Shown here: positions 47,801-54,788 of the stretch, in pieces
Position numbering within the stretch: the first letter of the stretch is position 1
How the letters are laid out: each line of letters begins with the position of its first letter
Assembly (NCBI RefSeq): GCF_002259415.1
Contig: NZ_NPFY01000006.1
Location: forward strand, 1-64,000
Direction of reading: 5' to 3'
From: Rhodococcus sp. 14-2470-1b
Lineage (GTDB): Bacteria > Actinomycetota > Actinomycetes > Mycobacteriales > Mycobacteriaceae
DNA length: 64,000 bases
Position numbers and translations under genes: made by a program
Notes under the pieces: model-generated
What the model was told of the DNA's origin: nothing
The model's input: the letters and a program-made list of their open reading frames with translations, nothing else
Databases searched by the model: none

Positions 47801-48400
47801 ATGGCAATAGTGTCGAGGGGATTCGTCGGCAAGAACAGAGGCGACTCGTCCCGTATCCCGCCCGGCCAGTACCGAACCGACGATTTCCCGGTTCTGTCCG
47901 TCGGGCCTACCCCTCGCGTTCGTACCGAGGGTTGGGAGTTCACGGTCGTCACCGAGCGCGGCGAGAAGCATCGTTGGACGTGGAACGAGATGCGCGCTCT
48001 GCCCGCGGAGAAGCCGACGGTGGACATCCACTGCGTCACCAAGTGGTCCAAGTTGGACACTCGGTGGCGCGGGGTGTCACTGGACACGGTGTTGGACGGG
48101 ATAGAGACCACCGCAACCCACGTGATGGCCCATGGGCGTGACGGGTACACCACCAACCTGCCGCTGAGCGAGTTGCGCAACGGAAAGGCTTGGCTCGCAT
48201 ACGAATACGACGGCACACCGCTGCACCCCGAGCACGGTGGGCCGGCGCGCCTGCTCGTTCCGGGCCTGTACTTCTGGAAATCGGCCAAGTGGATCGAGAA
48301 GCTGACCTTGCTCATGCGCGACGAGCCCGGGTTCTGGGAACGCAACGGGTACCACGACTACGGCGATCCGTGGCAGGAGCAGAGGTATCAGGGAGATTGA
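47801..48400 (+). CDS. YedY-like molybdopterin oxidoreductase (sulfite oxidase fold)
   Basis: The 199-residue protein matches the sulfite oxidase molybdopterin domain (VTKWSKLDTRWRGVSLDTVLDG, with Cys78 in DIHCVTKWSK as the likely Mo ligand, and the C-terminal DEPGFWERNGYHDYGDPWQEQRY). It lacks a Tat signal, haem domain and dimerisation domain, so it is probably a cytosolic YedY/MsrP-type enzyme; substrates such as methionine sulfoxide or nitrogen oxides are only guesses. The start is ATG with GGAGGAG upstream. Its stop overlaps the start of a flavin reductase gene. Confidence 0.85.
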   Translation: MAIVSRGFVGKNRGDSSRIPPGQYRTDDFPVLSVGPTPRVRTEGWEFTVVTERGEKHRWTWNEMRALPAEKPTVDIHCVTKWSKLDTRWRGVSLDTVLDGIETTATHVMAHGRDGYTTNLPLSELRNGKAWLAYEYDGTPLHPEHGGPARLLVPGLYFWKSAKWIEKLTLLMRDEPGFWERNGYHDYGDPWQEQRYQGD

Positions 48401-49101
48401 AATGGCTGATTGCAACACTCGTCGCGAAGATCAGGGAAACCTCGACCGCCGAGACCCTCGTCTTCGACATTCCGGACTGGCCGGGCCACCTGCCGGGGCA
48501 GCACGTCGACGTGCGCCTCACCGCCGAGGACGGTTACTCGGCGCAGCGTAGTTACTCGATAGCAACTCCTACGGACGGCAAAACCGTCGCGCTCACCGTT
48601 CAGAACGTCGACGACGGCGAGGTGTCGCCGTATCTCACCGGGGTCCTCGAGGTCGGCGAGCAGGTCGAAATGCGCGGACCGATCGGCGGATGGTTCGTCT
48701 GGAACGAATCCGACCCTTCCCCGGTGTTGCTCCTGGCAGGCGGCTCCGGCGTCGTTCTTCTGATGTCGATGCTTCGCGCCCGCAGGACGGCGGTACGCAA
48801 GACTCCCTTCCGCCTCGTCTATTCGGTACGCACACCCGCGGAGGTCATGTACGCGTCCGAGCTTCGCTCGATGCCAGGCGGGATCGACGTCGCATACCGC
48901 TTCACCAGGGAGGCACCCGACGGGTACCGAGGCCGCGTCGGCAGACTGACGTCGGACGATCTCGTCGCCGACGGATGGCCCGCCGAGTTCGCGCCGTCGT
49001 GCTTCGTGTGTGGACCGACAGGCTTCGTCGAGGCAGCAGCAGACCTGCTGGTGCAGGACGGCCACCTACCGCCACGCATCAAAACCGAACGATTCGGCTA
49101 G
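48397..49101 (+). CDS. Ferredoxin/flavin reductase-like FAD-NAD(P)H oxidoreductase
   Basis: The 234-residue protein has the FAD motif RSYS (residues 51-54, in QRSYSIATP), and the NAD(P) loop GGSGVV with CGPTGF near the end, so it is a ferredoxin-NADP reductase-type flavoenzyme without its own iron-sulfur domain. The start is a TTG at 48397 that overlaps the TGA of the molybdoenzyme gene (TTGA), with a GGGAG next to it. This coupling suggests it supplies electrons to the YedY-like enzyme. The partner relation is inferred from gene coupling only. Confidence 0.87.
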   Translation: MKWLIATLVAKIRETSTAETLVFDIPDWPGHLPGQHVDVRLTAEDGYSAQRSYSIATPTDGKTVALTVQNVDDGEVSPYLTGVLEVGEQVEMRGPIGGWFVWNESDPSPVLLLAGGSGVVLLMSMLRARRTAVRKTPFRLVYSVRTPAEVMYASELRSMPGGIDVAYRFTREAPDGYRGRVGRLTSDDLVADGWPAEFAPSCFVCGPTGFVEAAADLLVQDGHLPPRIKTERFG

Positions 49102-49271
49102 AGGCGCTTCGACATTTCCTCACGGTAATCGGCGACGGTCGATTCGATGCGCGTCGCATCGTCCTCGTCTCCGCGATGGCGGGCGTCGTCGGCCCTGCTC
49201 TGCAGCGTCTTGATTGCTTTGCGGAGCTCGGCGTCGGACATTCGATGCTCGGTCAGTGCTGTGTGGTTCAT
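49098..49271 (-). CDS. Small hypothetical charged protein
   Basis: I do not recognise this 57-residue protein (start MNHTALTEHR). It is rich in Arg, Asp, Glu and Ala with a heptad-like pattern (LRKAIKTLQSRADDARH), so it may be helical. The ATG at 49271 gives 57 residues; an internal ATG at 49241 would give 47. Its end overlaps the reductase gene by four bases on the other strand. Codon use fits the neighbours, but no function is suggested. Confidence 0.5.
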   Translation of the reverse strand: MNHTALTEHRMSDAELRKAIKTLQSRADDARHRGDEDDATRIESTVADYREEMSKRL

Positions 49272-49314
49272 GTCACACAGTGTCCGCCTGGTTCCGAGAC
49301 TCCGCAAGCAGGCG

Positions 49315-49992
49315 TCAGACGTGGACGGACTCGTTCACCAGCTCGGAGGCAGGAACGAAACTGGACAGGCTGCGGGCCGCGAATTCGCGGAAGTATCCGA
49401 GCTTGTTCGGCGGCACCAGAGACGGCAGAACGGTGTTCCACACCTTCTCCATCCTCGACGGCGCGGTTTCCAACGTCGACTGAGCCTCGGACACCATCAA
49501 CACGCCGGCGAGCATCTCGCACACGAGAAGGGCTGCGTTGGACGAATCCAGATGGTCGGCCACGTCCCCGTGCTCGATCGCACGGTCGAAGAGGTGCTCG
49601 AAGATGTTGCCCCAGGTGCCGAACACACTGCCGCGTGCCGTCTCGGAACCGTCGATCTCCATCTGCAGGCGGTACATCACGCGGACCAGCGGATCCGACG
49701 CGGCGAGTTCGAGGACGGAGTAGGAGATGCCGATGACCGACTCGAGTGCGGGCGACCGCGAATCCACGAGGCCGGCACATGCGGTGGAGACGCGCTCATG
49801 GCCCTCGTCGACGATGGCGCGAGCGAGCTCTTCCTTGGACGCGAAATGGAAATACAGAGCGCCTTTGGTCACTCCGGACTTCGCCGACACCTGGCTCAGT
49901 GTGGCATTTGCGTGTCCGACCTCGAGAAAAAGATCTGCGGCCGCCCGCAATGCTGCTGCACGCGTGGCTTCTGCCCTCAGTTGCCTAACCAT
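49315..49992 (-). CDS. TetR regulator, gamma-butyrolactone-receptor-like (second copy)
   Basis: The 225-residue protein is a paralogue of the one at 4730 over its full length: MVRQ at the start, GVTKGALYFHFASKEELA in the helix-turn-helix, IGISYSV in the sensor domain, and FREFAARS near the end. The same ScbR/ArpA-like motif pattern suggests a butyrolactone-type or similar ligand. There is no synthase gene here. It ends with a 15-residue tail after FAARS. An inverted repeat 130 bases upstream may be its operator. Confidence 0.85.
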   Translation of the reverse strand: MVRQLRAEATRAAALRAAADLFLEVGHANATLSQVSAKSGVTKGALYFHFASKEELARAIVDEGHERVSTACAGLVDSRSPALESVIGISYSVLELAASDPLVRVMYRLQMEIDGSETARGSVFGTWGNIFEHLFDRAIEHGDVADHLDSSNAALLVCEMLAGVLMVSEAQSTLETAPSRMEKVWNTVLPSLVPPNKLGYFREFAARSLSSFVPASELVNESVHV

Positions 49993-50118
49993 GAACTACT
50001 CACCCCTGCTCAGTTGCCTACTCATGACACCGACGCCGCCCTGCTGAGACCGCTCGAGGAATGCTCCGAACCCGTGTTTTCGAATTCGCCGACCCACCCG
50101 ACAGTCCGGTTGCGCAGG

Positions 50119-50149
50119 ACAATACTAACCTCACATGTATCACTATTGT
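50119..50149. promoter_or_regulatory. Candidate operator upstream of the second TetR
   Basis: ACAATA and TATTGT form inverted ends 19 bases apart, in an AT-richer stretch upstream of the TetR at 49992 and downstream of the paired effector-binding genes. Symmetry is only partial inside the repeat. Binding by that TetR is a guess from position. Confidence 0.3.
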
Positions 50150-50186
50150 GATCCACGAGTGACGAATAAGTGACGCGTTGGACGAA

Positions 50187-50621
50187 TCAGATAACTATCG
50201 AAATATAAAGTTCCACTTCGCCGGTTTTTGTAACGACTTCGATGTCTTCTTTGTATGCCCGGAATAGCTCGCCATTAGCTGTGGCGTCCTCGACCTGGGC
50301 CCACACGTCCTCGATGGGGTCTTGAATTACCCCATCGGGGACGAATACCGCATACACCCCACTGGGTACGGATACGAATACGTCACCCACCGGAACGTCC
50401 GACGGAGAATCGAACGGCGTTGCGACGACCGCGTTGTAATCACCGGCCGCGTCCGGGACGTACACGGTGCTGATGTCGACAGGCCCCAAGTGCTGATCGC
50501 GAATTCGTTCGCGCAGGAACCGGAACAGCTCGCTGGTGCTGGCCTCTGCGCCCGGGGTGATCCTGGGCGCGACGAGGCCGCCGAACAGCTCCGCGCTACG
50601 TGCGGTCACTCGATGACTCAC
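50187..50621 (-). CDS. GyrI-like effector-binding-domain protein 2
   Basis: The 144-residue protein resembles the effector-binding (GyrI-like/AraC_E_bind) fold, with an N-terminal strand (VTARSAELFGGLVAPRITPG), SVPSGVYAVFVPDG, and DVWAQVEDATANGELFRAYKEDIEVV before a final strand ending ELYISIVI. There is no DNA-binding domain. It starts with a GTG that overlaps the upstream gene stop as GTGA, so the two paralogues are coupled. The GC content is slightly lower than that of neighbours. Ligand and role are unknown; small-molecule or DNA-gyrase inhibition roles are known for relatives. Confidence 0.72.
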   Translation of the reverse strand: MSHRVTARSAELFGGLVAPRITPGAEASTSELFRFLRERIRDQHLGPVDISTVYVPDAAGDYNAVVATPFDSPSDVPVGDVFVSVPSGVYAVFVPDGVIQDPIEDVWAQVEDATANGELFRAYKEDIEVVTKTGEVELYISIVI

Positions 50622-51073
50622 GCCCGCGTCCCCGACTGCTCGATCGACAGATAGAGGTCGATCTTGTAGGCGTGCGGATAACACTCGTAATCGGCGGTGA
50701 ACGTACGCGTGATCTCGTGCTGCTCTTCCGCGTGCTCGATCTGCTGCCACAACCGGACCATCACATCCGGGAAATGGCCGACGGACGAGAACTTGGCGTA
50801 TTTGGCGGCCGGGATACGCGCGACCAGATGCCCCCGCGTGACCTCGGAGAGTGCCGAACAGCGGTAACCGACGATCTGGGTGTTGTACGAGCCGATGCCC
50901 GGTGCGAAATCGGTGTAGACGGAGGCAAGTGGGCCACCGATGTCCTGCTTCAGAACGGAGGACCACGCCTGATCGAGAGCAGGGTCGTTCAGCCGCCCCA
51001 GCGCACGCTTGGGGCTGCGAACCGGAAGACCGGCAACCCAGGTTTCTTCGAGGTCGACGATCTCGAAAGCCAT
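50618..51073 (-). CDS. GyrI-like effector-binding-domain protein 1
   Basis: This 151-residue paralogue has the same layout as its downstream neighbour: FEIVDLEETWVAGLPVRSPK at the start, then HLVARIPAAKYAKFSSVGHFPDVMVRLWQQIEHAE and DYECYPHAYKIDLYLSIE. The fold is that of the effector-binding domain found in BmrR and AraC-type regulators and in stand-alone GyrI, here without a helix-turn-helix. The start is the ATG at 51073, with GGAGTGG upstream; an ATG at 51085 is also open. It is the first gene of the coupled pair. Confidence 0.75.
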   Translation of the reverse strand: MAFEIVDLEETWVAGLPVRSPKRALGRLNDPALDQAWSSVLKQDIGGPLASVYTDFAPGIGSYNTQIVGYRCSALSEVTRGHLVARIPAAKYAKFSSVGHFPDVMVRLWQQIEHAEEQHEITRTFTADYECYPHAYKIDLYLSIEQSGTRA

Positions 51074-51423
51074 ACACCACTCCACTACCTCGGGGTCGCG
51101 GCGAACAAGCCCGCGACCGGGGTGACGCTTCCCCAGTAGACGTCGACCATCGATACTGATTGAAACATTTTCCGGCCAAAGCCTACCGGTTCGATCTCCC
51201 CGCCATCACGACGGACTGTGCCCACAGACCAGTAATTCATCACGATCGGATGGCCCCGCCGAGACCAGTTGCTTGTGATACCTCTCAAAAACAGACTGCA
51301 GTGGGATGATTTCTTCCGTAACCGTGGACGTGACCGAATTGAATCCTGTATCAATACTTCTTGTCGGTGTCAGTGCCGACGACGTTCGCGAACAACACCC
51401 CTTCAGTACAAGGAGCTCACCGC
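51074..51423. other. Intergenic stretch with no confident gene
   Basis: This 350-base region between the effector-binding gene and the 36-codon gene has short frames on both strands, but none has a ribosome site or a recognisable motif. Two overlapping minus-strand frames give protein-like pieces in different registers (SVGTVRRDGGEIEPVGFG and SDRDELLVCGHS), so a decayed gene is possible but not shown. TTGAATCC at about 51339 might be part of a promoter for the downstream gene. Confidence 0.35.
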
Positions 51424-51534
51424 ATGGATCTCGCAGCATTCATCTCCAGCCTTCTCTCCACCGGCAGCACCACGGGAAGCTCCGCATCGGACATCCCGAT
51501 CATCGACCTGCTGGGCGCTGGTTCCTCCAACTGA
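51424..51534 (+). CDS. 36-residue Ser/Gly-rich small protein
   Basis: The 36-codon frame (MDLAAFISSLLSTGST at the start, DIPIIDLLGAGSSN at the end) has the best ribosome site nearby, AAGGAG eight bases before its ATG, and a 16-base-pair terminator hairpin 20 bases after its stop, so it is a single-gene unit. The peptide has two hydrophobic helices (about 2-12 and 24-31) separated by a Ser/Thr/Gly stretch and has no signal peptide. Small unprocessed porins of Corynebacterium (PorA/PorH) have a similar size; similarity to them is a guess. Confidence 0.6.
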   Translation: MDLAAFISSLLSTGSTTGSSASDIPIIDLLGAGSSN

Positions 51535-51553
51535 TCCCAGACGCACCGAACAA

Positions 51554-51589
51554 ATGAGGCTCGGCCCGGATAACCGGGCCGAGCCTCAT
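51554..51589 (+). terminator. Strong intrinsic terminator after the 36-codon gene
   Basis: A perfect 16-base-pair stem (ATGAGGCTCGGCCCGG and its complement) with an ATAA loop is followed by CTTGTTCG. It is one of the strongest hairpins in the window and follows the small gene by 20 bases. The A-run before it (CAAA) allows function on the minus strand too, ending transcription from tRNA-Ala. Confidence 0.88.
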
Positions 51590-51609
51590 CTTGTTCGTAC
51601 GAGCATTTC

Positions 51610-51671
51610 TGGTGGAGCTGAATTCTTGGTGGAGCTGAATTCTTGGTGGAGCTGGATTCTTGGTGGAGCTG
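51610..51671. repeat. 17-bp tandem array built from the tRNA-Ala 3' end
   Basis: TGGTGGAGCTG occurs four times at 51610, 51627, 51644 and 51661 with an exact period of 17. The last copy is the CCA plus acceptor stem of the tRNA-Ala on the minus strand. The six bases between copies are AATTCT (twice) and GATTCT. The three extra copies lie immediately 3' of the tRNA. Confidence 0.92.
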
Positions 51672-51736
51672 AGGGGAATCGAACCCCTGACCTTCTCGAT
51701 GCGAACGAGACGCGCTACCAACTGCGCCACAGCCCC
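51661..51736 (-). tRNA. tRNA-Ala (anticodon CGC)
   Basis: On the minus strand the 73-base cloverleaf begins GGGGCTGTGGCGCAG and ends CAGCTCCA, followed by an encoded CCA (51661-51663). The acceptor stem GGGGCTG/CAGCTCC contains the G3-U70 pair that identifies alanine tRNA. The anticodon loop TTCGCAT gives anticodon CGC, reading GCG. The T arm has GGTTCGATTCC. Downstream on its strand lie three extra copies of its 3' end. Confidence 0.96.
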
Positions 51737-51788
51737 TTCTTGCGATCCTCGCGAACCGCTGAGCAACCATATCAAAGGCGCGCAGGCG

Positions 51789-52622
51789 TCATGCTCCCGA
51801 GGCGCGTCGGATGTCGTCGTCCATCGAACCTTGCTGCTGGAACGGCTCGTCGTAATGGTCCAGGTGGTCGAATTCCGGGTCCTCGTCGTCGATTTCGAGG
51901 ACCACGGCACCCGGTCGCCTCAGACGCTGCGGGACCAGTTTGAGCTCGTCGTCCGTACGAGACTCGACACCGAGCCTGGAGCGGCCCATGCGAGTCATGC
52001 GTCGGCGACGGATCTCCTGCTCGATCTGCACCTGACGGCGGAGGTAGTAGAGGTACCCCACCAACGACAGCACCGCCAGACCGCACGCCCACCACAGCAT
52101 CGGAGTGAGGATCACGGCTAGCGCGCCGGTGGTGATGGCCGCGAAGACCAGTCCCAGCACTGCGCGCTGGCGGAACGAGTAGCGGGCGGCACGGGCGATG
52201 GCGTCGGCCTCGGGATCGAATCCGCCGCGCCCCCGGCGGTTGGGAACGTAGTCCCGCTCGTCGGCGACGTCCGTGTCGTTCATGTCGTCCATATCGGGAT
52301 CTGCGTGAGTGTCCATACGGTCCTCCGCCTGGGTGTTCGGGTGTTCGCGACCGGATGGGTCGGTGTGCTCGGAGCGCCGTCCGAAGACGACGCTCGCCGG
52401 AGCGGATACGCGCTCGTCGTATTCGGGCCGCCAGTCCGGGTCGCTGGCGTGGCCGGCTGCGGGCCCTCGTGCCGTCCGCTTGGTGCCGCCGCGATGGAGT
52501 ACGCGGGTGGCCAAGGCGACGTCGGATGTCTGCATGATCCGAGGACGCTTGCTCGTCATCATCGGGAGCAGAACGAACACCCAGATGGCGACCAGACCGA
52601 TCCAGATGATCGAGTTGGGCAT
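51789..52622 (-). CDS. glpR: GlpR/SepX-like membrane protein of the divisome
   Basis: GlpR is the membrane receptor of the gephyrin-like protein Glp in Corynebacterium, and the Streptomyces homologue is SepX; both act in cell division. The 277-residue protein has an N-terminal membrane helix (about 4-21), a long acidic, disordered region (about 45-135), two further membrane helices (about 152-190) and a charged C-terminal tail. It lies in the galU-glp-rimJ-glpR order known from mycobacteria, where Rv0996 is the homologue. The start is the ATG at 52622. The divisome role is taken from the relatives, not from this sequence. Confidence 0.82.
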   Translation of the reverse strand: MPNSIIWIGLVAIWVFVLLPMMTSKRPRIMQTSDVALATRVLHRGGTKRTARGPAAGHASDPDWRPEYDERVSAPASVVFGRRSEHTDPSGREHPNTQAEDRMDTHADPDMDDMNDTDVADERDYVPNRRGRGGFDPEADAIARAARYSFRQRAVLGLVFAAITTGALAVILTPMLWWACGLAVLSLVGYLYYLRRQVQIEQEIRRRRMTRMGRSRLGVESRTDDELKLVPQRLRRPGAVVLEIDDEDPEFDHLDHYDEPFQQQGSMDDDIRRASGA

Positions 52623-52772
52623 CGCGCGCGTTCTCCTTCCGAGGCAGATCCGGTTACATCGGTGACTGGATCAGGCTATGCGGAAGAGGTGCCCTAACCG
52701 CGGAGACGCGCCGACCCGAATTACACACACGTCACTTTAGTCACACGAGCCTCGAGCCGTCAGCGGAGATGC

Positions 52773-53420
52773 TCACGCCCAGGCTGCTCGGCCTGCCCGT
52801 ACCAATCGATCCGCGACGGTCCCCTGTACCTCGTGGGACGTCATGGCCACCAGAACGTGGTCGCGCCACCGTCCGTCGACGTCGAGGTAGTTCTTCAGCA
52901 GTCCCTCTTCGCGGAACCCGACGTTGCGCAGCACGGCCTGGCTCGCGTGGTTCTCCGGCCGCACCGTCGCTTCGACTCGGTGCAGGCCGACGGGGCCGAA
53001 GCAATGGTCCAGGCCCAGCGCCAGCGCCGCCGTTGCGACGCCGTGGCCGTTGACTTCCTTGGCGACCCAGTATCCGATCCACGCCGATCGGAGCGCCCCG
53101 CGGACGATGTTGCCGACGGTGAGCTGGCCACAGAAGTCGCCGTTCAGCTCGATCGCCATCGGCAGCATGTGGCCCTTGCGGGCCTCCGACTTCAGACCCG
53201 ACACGAGGCCTGGCCAAGCAGAAATGTGATGGCGTGCAACCCATGCACCTTCACCTGTGGGCTCCCACGGCTCGAGGTGTGCACGATCGGCGATCCTCGT
53301 CCGGCTCCAGGATGCACCGTCACGCAGGCGCACCGGGCGGAGCGTCACCGTTCCGGCCGACACCGTCAGAGGACCCAACTTCGCCGGCCACCCAGGGTGG
53401 CTCGACCACGTGCGTGACAT
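52773..53420 (-). CDS. rimJ: RimJ-like GNAT acetyltransferase
   Basis: RimJ-type enzymes acetylate ribosomal or other protein N-termini with acetyl-CoA. The 215-residue protein has the GNAT fold with GQLTVGNIVRGALRSAWIGYWVAKEVNGHGVATAALALGL, where NGHGVA is the acetyl-CoA loop, and ATVRPENHASQAVLRNVGFREEGLLKNYL. It sits between glp and glpR, as in mycobacteria, but its link to division is unknown. The start is the ATG at 53420. A perfect hairpin lies upstream, between it and glp. Confidence 0.92.
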   Translation of the reverse strand: MSRTWSSHPGWPAKLGPLTVSAGTVTLRPVRLRDGASWSRTRIADRAHLEPWEPTGEGAWVARHHISAWPGLVSGLKSEARKGHMLPMAIELNGDFCGQLTVGNIVRGALRSAWIGYWVAKEVNGHGVATAALALGLDHCFGPVGLHRVEATVRPENHASQAVLRNVGFREEGLLKNYLDVDGRWRDHVLVAMTSHEVQGTVADRLVRAGRAAWA

Positions 53421-53448
53421 TTTTCGATATTAGGCGCCCTGAGTATGT

Positions 53449-53484
53449 GAGTGGAAATGCGTCCCCCAGGACGCATTTCCACTC
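53449..53484. terminator. Perfect hairpin between glp and rimJ
   Basis: GAGTGGAAATGCGTCC pairs perfectly over 16 bases with its complement around a CCCA loop. It lies 10 bases after the glp stop on the minus strand. The left arm and flank (GTATGTGAGTGGAAATG) match the left end of the dispersed repeat at 28687. It may be an attenuator between glp and rimJ or a mobile-repeat remnant. Confidence 0.6.
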
Positions 53485-53494
53485 GAATGAAGCG

Positions 53495-54754
53495 CTATCC
53501 CCTCTGCGCCAGGAAGGACACGTCGACCTCTTCACCGGTCCGAATTTCGGTGACGTCGGGGTCGATGACGACCAGACAGTTGGCCTCGGCGAGCGTCGCC
53601 AGGAGGTGAGACGACGCGCCCGGCGCTCCCCCGAGTGCCTGGACCAGATATTCACCGGTTTCCTCGTCGCGCATCAGCTGGCCGCGCAGGAATCCCTTGC
53701 GATCCTCGATGGACGTGATGGGCGCGACGGTGCGTGCGGTGACGGTGCGGCGCATCGGCTGCCTGCGTCCCAGCGCAATGCGAATGAGCGGCCGGACCAT
53801 CACCTCGAAGACCACGAGCGCGCTGACGGGGTTCGCGGGCAGCAGGAAGGTCGGGACCTCGTCGCGTCCGAGCTGGCCGAAGCCTTGGACCGATCCGGGG
53901 TGCATGGCGACACGTTCGACTTCCAGATCGCCCAGTTCGGACAGCGCTTCGCGTACCGAGTCCGATGCACCGCCACCGACCGCACCCGCGATGACCACGA
54001 TCTCCGAGCGGATGAGCTGACCTTCCACCACTTCGCGCAGTCGCTTCGGGTCGGTGCTGACGATTCCGACGCGGTTGACGTCGGCGCCTGCGTCGCGGGC
54101 CGCGGCGGCCAGTGAATAGGAGTTGACGTCGTAGACCTGCCCTGGGCCCGGCGTCCGATCGGTGTCGACGAGTTCGCCACCCACCGAGATCACGGACAGC
54201 CTCGGGCGCGGGTGTACCAGCACCTTGTCTCGCCCGACGGCGGCAAGCAGGCCCACCTGAGCAGCTCCGATGATGGTTCCGGACCGGACGGCGACGTCGC
54301 CGGGTTGTACGTCGTCGCCGATCTTGCGGACGTAGTCGCCCGAGCGCACCGGTCGATAGACCTTCACCCGTGCGTGTCCACCGTCGGTGCGGTCGAGCGG
54401 CAACACCGCGTCGGCGAGCGTCGGTAGCGGTGCACCGGTGTCGACGCGCACGGCCTGCCGTGGCTGCAATCGGATCGGTTGACGCGACCCTGCGCTCACC
54501 TCACCGACGACGGGCAAGGTGAGTTCGATCCGCTCGTCGTCCTCGTTGCGCAGGTCGGTACCGGCCTGTGCGACGTCGACGCTGCGGACGGCGTATCCGT
54601 CGATGGCCGCCTGGTCGAAGCCGGGCAGGGGGCGCTCGGTGACGACTTCTTCCGCGCAGAGCAGGCCCTGCGCTTCCGAGATCGCGACCCGAACAGGCCG
54701 CGGTGCAACTGCCGCAGCAGTCACTCGGGTCTGCTGATCCTCAACCGAGCGCAT
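53495..54754 (-). CDS. glp: MoeA-like gephyrin protein Glp
   Basis: The protein has the MoeA fold: molybdopterin molybdotransferase by family, but in Corynebacterium the homologue Glp binds FtsZ and GlpR and works in division. The 419-residue protein has LPGFDQAAIDGYAVRS, the RIGRGRAPLPT-like DTGAPLPTLADAVLPL, SVGGELVDTDRTPGPGQVYDVNSY and GGGASDSVREAL. I used the ATG at 54754, with GGAGGA upstream. Coordinate galU, glp, rimJ and glpR genes make a divisome/envelope operon. Whether it also inserts Mo here cannot be told, since the MoeA active-site signatures are mostly kept. Confidence 0.9.
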   Translation of the reverse strand: MRSVEDQQTRVTAAAVAPRPVRVAISEAQGLLCAEEVVTERPLPGFDQAAIDGYAVRSVDVAQAGTDLRNEDDERIELTLPVVGEVSAGSRQPIRLQPRQAVRVDTGAPLPTLADAVLPLDRTDGGHARVKVYRPVRSGDYVRKIGDDVQPGDVAVRSGTIIGAAQVGLLAAVGRDKVLVHPRPRLSVISVGGELVDTDRTPGPGQVYDVNSYSLAAAARDAGADVNRVGIVSTDPKRLREVVEGQLIRSEIVVIAGAVGGGASDSVREALSELGDLEVERVAMHPGSVQGFGQLGRDEVPTFLLPANPVSALVVFEVMVRPLIRIALGRRQPMRRTVTARTVAPITSIEDRKGFLRGQLMRDEETGEYLVQALGGAPGASSHLLATLAEANCLVVIDPDVTEIRTGEEVDVSFLAQRG

Positions 54755-54788
54755 CTGGCCCTTCCTCCGATTTTCACACTTCGCGGGC

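Noticed and set aside
51085-51439. Minus-strand frames upstream of the 36-codon gene as a real gene
   Set aside because: They overlap in different registers, lack ribosome sites and show no family motif; at most a decayed gene.
51610-51671. Short tandem repeats as a CRISPR array
   Set aside because: The period is 17 with six-base spacers that are nearly the same, and the units derive from the tRNA-Ala 3' end. There are no cas genes.
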